The notes under the pieces were generated by a model. It saw nothing but the letters and a program-made list of their open reading frames with translations, did not search any database and was not told the DNA's origin. Positions 60,055-64,000 of a stretch of 64,000 nucleotides of DNA are shown here, one piece after another. Origin of the DNA: Austropuccinia psidii (taxonomy: Eukaryota; Basidiomycota; Pucciniomycetes; Pucciniales; Sphaerophragmiaceae); NCBI GenBank assembly GCA_023105745.1, contig JALGQZ010000013.1:4189501-4253500 (forward strand), read 5' to 3'. Every line of letters begins with the position of its first letter. Within the stretch, counting starts at the first letter, position 1. The translations under genes were made by a program, and so were the position numbers.

Positions 60055-62031
60055 AATTAGCTCAGCCCTAAAATGAATAACAGTGTGGTATTCCATACCT
60101 TAATGGCCAAGTTTCAAGTGAAATTTCATCTATAAGGCTATAAATTGAAGAAATAACAAAGAAAAATCAATAATTAATCAATTACAATAGAGGAATTCAG
60201 AAATATAATGGATTTAACTTCATCAATATGTATAATCCCATAAGAAAATACTGGAAGAATGGTCCATTTTATTACAAGAATGAAAATAAAATAAGGAAAA
60301 GAAAAAGAAAAGCTAGCAAGAATGTTAAATTTACCAGTAAGAGGGGTAGTGAAACACTCAAGTTACCCAGGCTCTGCTCAACCTTTGGATTAATCAGCAA
60401 TTCAGTTATTAAACTGAGGCCACTTCAATAAGGAATAAATTAAGACTATATCAATCAGCAGTCACAAGACAGAAAGAAAAAGAAATAAATCAATTTATGC
60501 AAGGAAAATACATCAAAAACCTTAAATTACACAGCATATCTGTGGAAATACAAGCACAGCCACCTGATAAGCCAGTAAATATAAATTAAAAACAGAATTC
60601 AATTTAAATGAAGAAGAATTAAAACTCATACAGGACAAATAGAATCCCCACAATACACACAATTCTCCACCTAAAGCTCAAACAGTGCACAGACCTATGG
60701 TGCAATAGCTGTACAAAATCACATCATCCCCCCAGAAATGGTGCAACAAACCAAACATATGGTGCAATATCTTGATCAAATGAAACCCTCTCAAAATTAC
60801 TCACCAGCTAAATTCACTCAAGGCTGTGCATAATAGTATTAAAGTTTAATTAAAATATAAATAAAGCTTCAGAAATGGTGCAATATACCAAACATATGGT
60901 GCAATATCTTGATCAAATGACACCGTCTCAAAATTCTTCACCAGCAAAAACATCTCAGATTACATAATCATACATGAATTTGTGCAACAAACCAAACAAA
61001 TGTTATCTCACCACTATAAAGAAATTATCCCAGCCAAAATGAGTGGAAAAATTCTAAGTCCCTTGTTTTTGAGTTCCTCTATGGAGAGCCCAAAGAATAT
61101 AAATAAAGGTCCTCTCTCCCTCATTTCTTTCCTCTTTTCCCCATGAATCCAATTAGTTATATACCAAGAAGGAGAATAACTATTCATCCCTTACTAGTAG
61201 GATAATCTAGTCATTTTATTAAAGTATTATAGACTTATAAGTTTAATTCATAGTGATTTCTAATTAATAGTAGTTAACAGAAGGTCTACTTAATATTATT
61301 AATCCACCCTATGTTTAAATTATTAGTCTTATAATTATAATACTATCAATAATACTCAAAATATTGAGTTTATCCCCATACCCTTTACATTATAAAGGAA
61401 AATTAGTCTTATTCTATCTTCATATTAAAAAACAAACCTTACAAATATATATTATATATAAAAAAAACCTACCCTTATATTCTATTATATCTTTTATATA
61501 TTTAACAAACATCCTCTCTATATTGAAAAATACCTTACCAATAAATTATTAAAGGTCTTATTATTATATTATATTAACAATTACCCTCTCAAACCATTAA
61601 GTATTATAACATATATAACATCAAATTGAACTTACCCCTTAAAATATATATTATTACTATTATATTTAATCAACCTCTTATACTATTAAACTTTTACCCT
61701 TAAAATCATCTTATATTATTATTTGGAAATTATATTTTATACTTTTCAACTTATAAGTTACTTATCTGATTATTGAATAGGTCTGATAGAGACTGCTAAA
61801 AAGTCTTCTCTAGTTGTAAAGCCACAATCTTAGATTTTGATTTGTGAGCTCTGTAGGGAGATTATTTAGTATATTCAGAAGGGCAGCTAAAACACCATTA
61901 ACACCCTTGGTTACAGGATTATTTCAGCAATTCAAAACTGTTTACCTGTTACTTCCCCCTCAAGGACTGTCTTATCCAATCCAACACTAAAAGGAGTTCC
62001 ACAACGGTAGATACCAAGGATCAAAATTCAA
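60055..62031. other. AT-rich region, probably including the Copia-3 5' LTR
   Basis: No host gene. A promoter-like GAATATAAATAAAGGTCC near 61096-61113 and the position upstream of the Copia-3 gag suggest a 5' LTR, but no clear ends were found. The 67-codon Lys-rich frame at 60228 has no features. Confidence 0.4.
60733..60950 (+). repeat. Direct repeats around GGTGCAATATCTTGATCAAA
   Basis: A unit of about 80 bp at 60733-60812 recurs at 60870-60950 (offset 137), with weaker partial copies near 60692 and 60975 (TGCAACAAACCAAACA). Confidence 0.7.
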
Positions 62032-63637
62032 ATGGCTGAAAGAACCTCTGACAAGGACACTCTCAATATTCCTGTTTTGGACAATACCAATTACAGAAAA
62101 TGGAAGCTACAAGTGATGTTTCATTTGAGATCCAAGGACCTCCTGGATTTTTGCAAAAAACCACTAACTCCAGGAGCAACTCCAACAACTCTCAATAAAT
62201 ACACCAAAGCAAGTCACGAGGCAATCAACATCATCGCATCTCGGCTTAGCCATGTAGTGTTCCTGGAAGTCATTAACCAAGAAACTAAAGACAATTCTCA
62301 CTTACTGTGGACAAAGATCAATGATCAATATGCTTCAAAAAGTGCCATAAATCGAGGAAGGGTCTGGATGGACTGGATTTGGTACAATCATCACGGTGAT
62401 CTGCAGGAAGATGAAGCTCGAACTTGATTCTGAACTTCTTTTGTTTTCCATTCTAGGAAAACTTGTAAAAGATCCAAAACTCCAACATTATGTTGAAGTT
62501 CTCACCTTAAATGATGATCTCATCAAAAACCCTGATTTAATCCTTACCAAACTCCAAGACTTTGTCAATAATATTTGCATCCAGCCAGAAGAAAATGATT
62601 CCACCTCCTCTTCCCTCGCTACTTCAGCTCATCCTTATAAAATCACTCATTATTGTGCAAATGGCAAGCACAATCCAAACTGCACAAGTCATTCTAAAGA
62701 AAAATGCTTTTCTGAGAATCCAAACGTAAGACTGGCAAGAAGAAGTAATCAAAGATAATAACCTTCCAACATTCCTCCATCAGCTCACATTTCCTCAGCT
62801 CAAGCATTGGCTCTCATCACTGGAAACTCCGATGCTTTCTCTGTAATCAAGCTAATCATTGACTGTGGTGCTATGCATCACATGTTCAATTTGAAGGCTT
62901 GATTTTCCACTCTAAACAATATCCCTCCATTAAGAATTTCCACTGGATACTCCTCAAGCTCTTCGGTAGCTGAAGGGATGGGAACAGTTAGCCTATCATG
63001 CGAAGGATCAACTTTCTTGTTAAAGAACTGCCTTTATGTTCTGAAGTTGAACTGTAACTTGGTGAGCCTTCTTGAACTGTTTCAAAACAAAGTTACCATC
63101 ACCAGAAAAGGGGACTCCTTCAGCCTTGACTCCAATAACAGATCCCTACTTAAAGGAACAATTACAAACAACCTTCTCATTGTCAACTACACAAATCCAA
63201 CTTCATTTCTAACATCCACAAGTGACAATCTTTGGCACAATCGCCTAGGTCAGCGAAGAGATGGACCACTTAAATCCATTTTTCTGCCAATTAACTCACT
63301 GCCCTGCAGGATTTGCACAATCAATAAAGCTCACGTGCTGCCCTTCAAATGTCACTTCGATAAAGTACGCCTTCCTTTAGACTGTGCGCATATTGATCTC
63401 GTGGGACCTATTTCTCTTATCTCTGTCTTGGGCTTTTGATATTTCCTCACAATTGTGGCTCAAGATACATTGTTCAAAATAGACAGGTTCCTTAAAAATA
63501 AATCAGATTCCTTTTGGAAATTTCTTATTGCTAAATTGGCAATGGAAAATCTTTTGTTGGATTACAATAATAAAGACTACAATACTTCTAAATCAAGAGT
63601 ATACCTGATTATTTTCCAAGAGTATAGCTGTTTTTGA
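62032..63637 (+). pseudogene. Copia-3 Gag-Pol fragment
   Basis: Same lineage as Copia-1. Gag starts at ATG 62032 (IPVLDNTNYRKWKLQVMF), frameshift near 62400, Cys/His motif CANGKHNPNCTSH near 62656, stop at 62756, protease IIDCGAMHHMFN near 62855, integrase zinc finger with WHNRLGQ (the second His of the usual WH..LGH is Gln) and CRICTINKAH, start of the core at CAHIDLVGP near 63390, stop at 63437, then decayed core to 63637. RT and RNase H are absent. It is useful as a comparison for Copia-1: it has Arg where Copia-1 has TGA at 33689. Confidence 0.88.
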
Positions 63638-63640
63638 CAA

Positions 63641-64000
63641 TTGTACTACGTAGGAATTCAAGAGCAGGATGAGGAAAGCAATTCTGGCTGTGAAACACCT
63701 CCTTTTTATCCTGAAATGGGGTGGAAAGGGTGCTAGACCTTTCCACGTAGAGGAAGTGAAGATTCTTCACTCTCTGAGACAAGCTTGTGGTTTGTAAAGA
63801 CCTGTATTAGCCTGTATTGGGCTCAGATGTGGTTTTGAAACCACATCTGGGCAGTTTTCACCAATACAGGGTGAAAACTTTCATCTGGGGACCTCACAGC
63901 CTGATTCTGACGTGAATGGCGTGTAGAATGTTGTACAGAAACTGTATTGTACCCCAGTATTGACTGACATATGAGGTATTGAAGTAAAAACAAGCTCCTT
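63641..64000. repeat. Cluster of hairpins, partial dispersed repeat
   Basis: Successive perfect inverted repeats: GTGGAAAGG/CCTTTCCAC at 63721-63746; AGTGAAG/CTTCACT at 63755-63771; CCTGTATTGG/CCAATACAGG at 63811-63870 enclosing a 12-bp-arm palindrome (CAGATGTGGTTT) at 63824-63849; AGTTTTCACC/GGTGAAAACT at 63853-63879. The last two pairs overlap and exclude each other. The right part resembles 6661-6720 in inverse orientation. It truncates Copia-3 and runs off the window. Confidence 0.6.

Noticed and set aside
60228..60431. Lys-rich 67-codon frame
   Set aside because: Low-complexity AT-rich sequence without features.

Overview
The window reads as nuclear DNA of a filamentous fungus, most likely a rust (Pucciniales; the Ty3/Gypsy polyproteins look like those of Austropuccinia psidii, but that is recognition from memory, not a search). 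It is AT-rich, has short introns of about 50-110 nt with GT...AG ends, carries almost no host genes and is dominated by layered transposable elements. No rRNA, tRNA, CRISPR or bacterial-type operon was seen.

Layout. 497-7140: relic of an old Ty3/Gypsy pol gene with a 389-bp tandem duplication, interrupted by a solo LTR (3799-5967, TSD AAGAA) and by a hairpin-bearing repeat. 9913-20896: Gypsy-1 (+ strand, TSD AAATC), complete in structure but with several stops. 21253-28766: a Harbinger-like DNA transposon with TIR GGGGGTGTCAAAG and 5-bp TSD TGATA, holding a decayed DDE transposase, a Myb-like fragment and a GC-richer island packed with hairpins. 29588-30915: the one well-supported host gene, a conserved secreted fungal protein (minus strand, seven exons, one probable frameshift). 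31705-41668: a decayed autonomous Helitron (minus strand, Rep plus PIF1-type helicase) with a second Helitron 3' end downstream and a Ty1/Copia element (Copia-1, 32937-37751, TSD GTTAA) inserted in its helicase. 42323-43074: an unidentified multi-exon host-like gene. 43773-59106: Copia-2 (TSD CTTTG), whose 5' LTR was split by Gypsy-2 (43907-54007, minus strand, TSD GAGAG). Gypsy-2 has nearly identical 1.84-kb LTRs and an uninterrupted 1974-residue Gag-Pol frame, so it is the youngest insertion. 59495-60054: a Copia LTR with leader. 62032-63637: a third, broken Copia (Copia-3). 63641-64000: a hairpin cluster.

Main result. Both Gypsy elements carry a second gene that overlaps the start of gag-pol in the +1 frame. 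It is reached through a small intron whose acceptor sits in the fourth or fifth codon of gag-pol (codons of T-R in the M..TRSG start). An upstream acceptor is followed by TG, so splicing to an exon ending in A would create the ATG. The +1-frame protein is clearly conserved between the two diverged elements, whereas the gag-pol frame over the same bases is not. This suggests a spliced accessory (or true N-terminal Gag) protein alternating with unspliced Gag-Pol.

Other points: Gypsy-2 has a retropepsin DSG-to-DPG change; the LTRs are unusually rich in perfect inverted repeats; Copia-1 and the 59.5-kb Copia LTR seem to use a tRNA-Tyr anticodon half as primer site.
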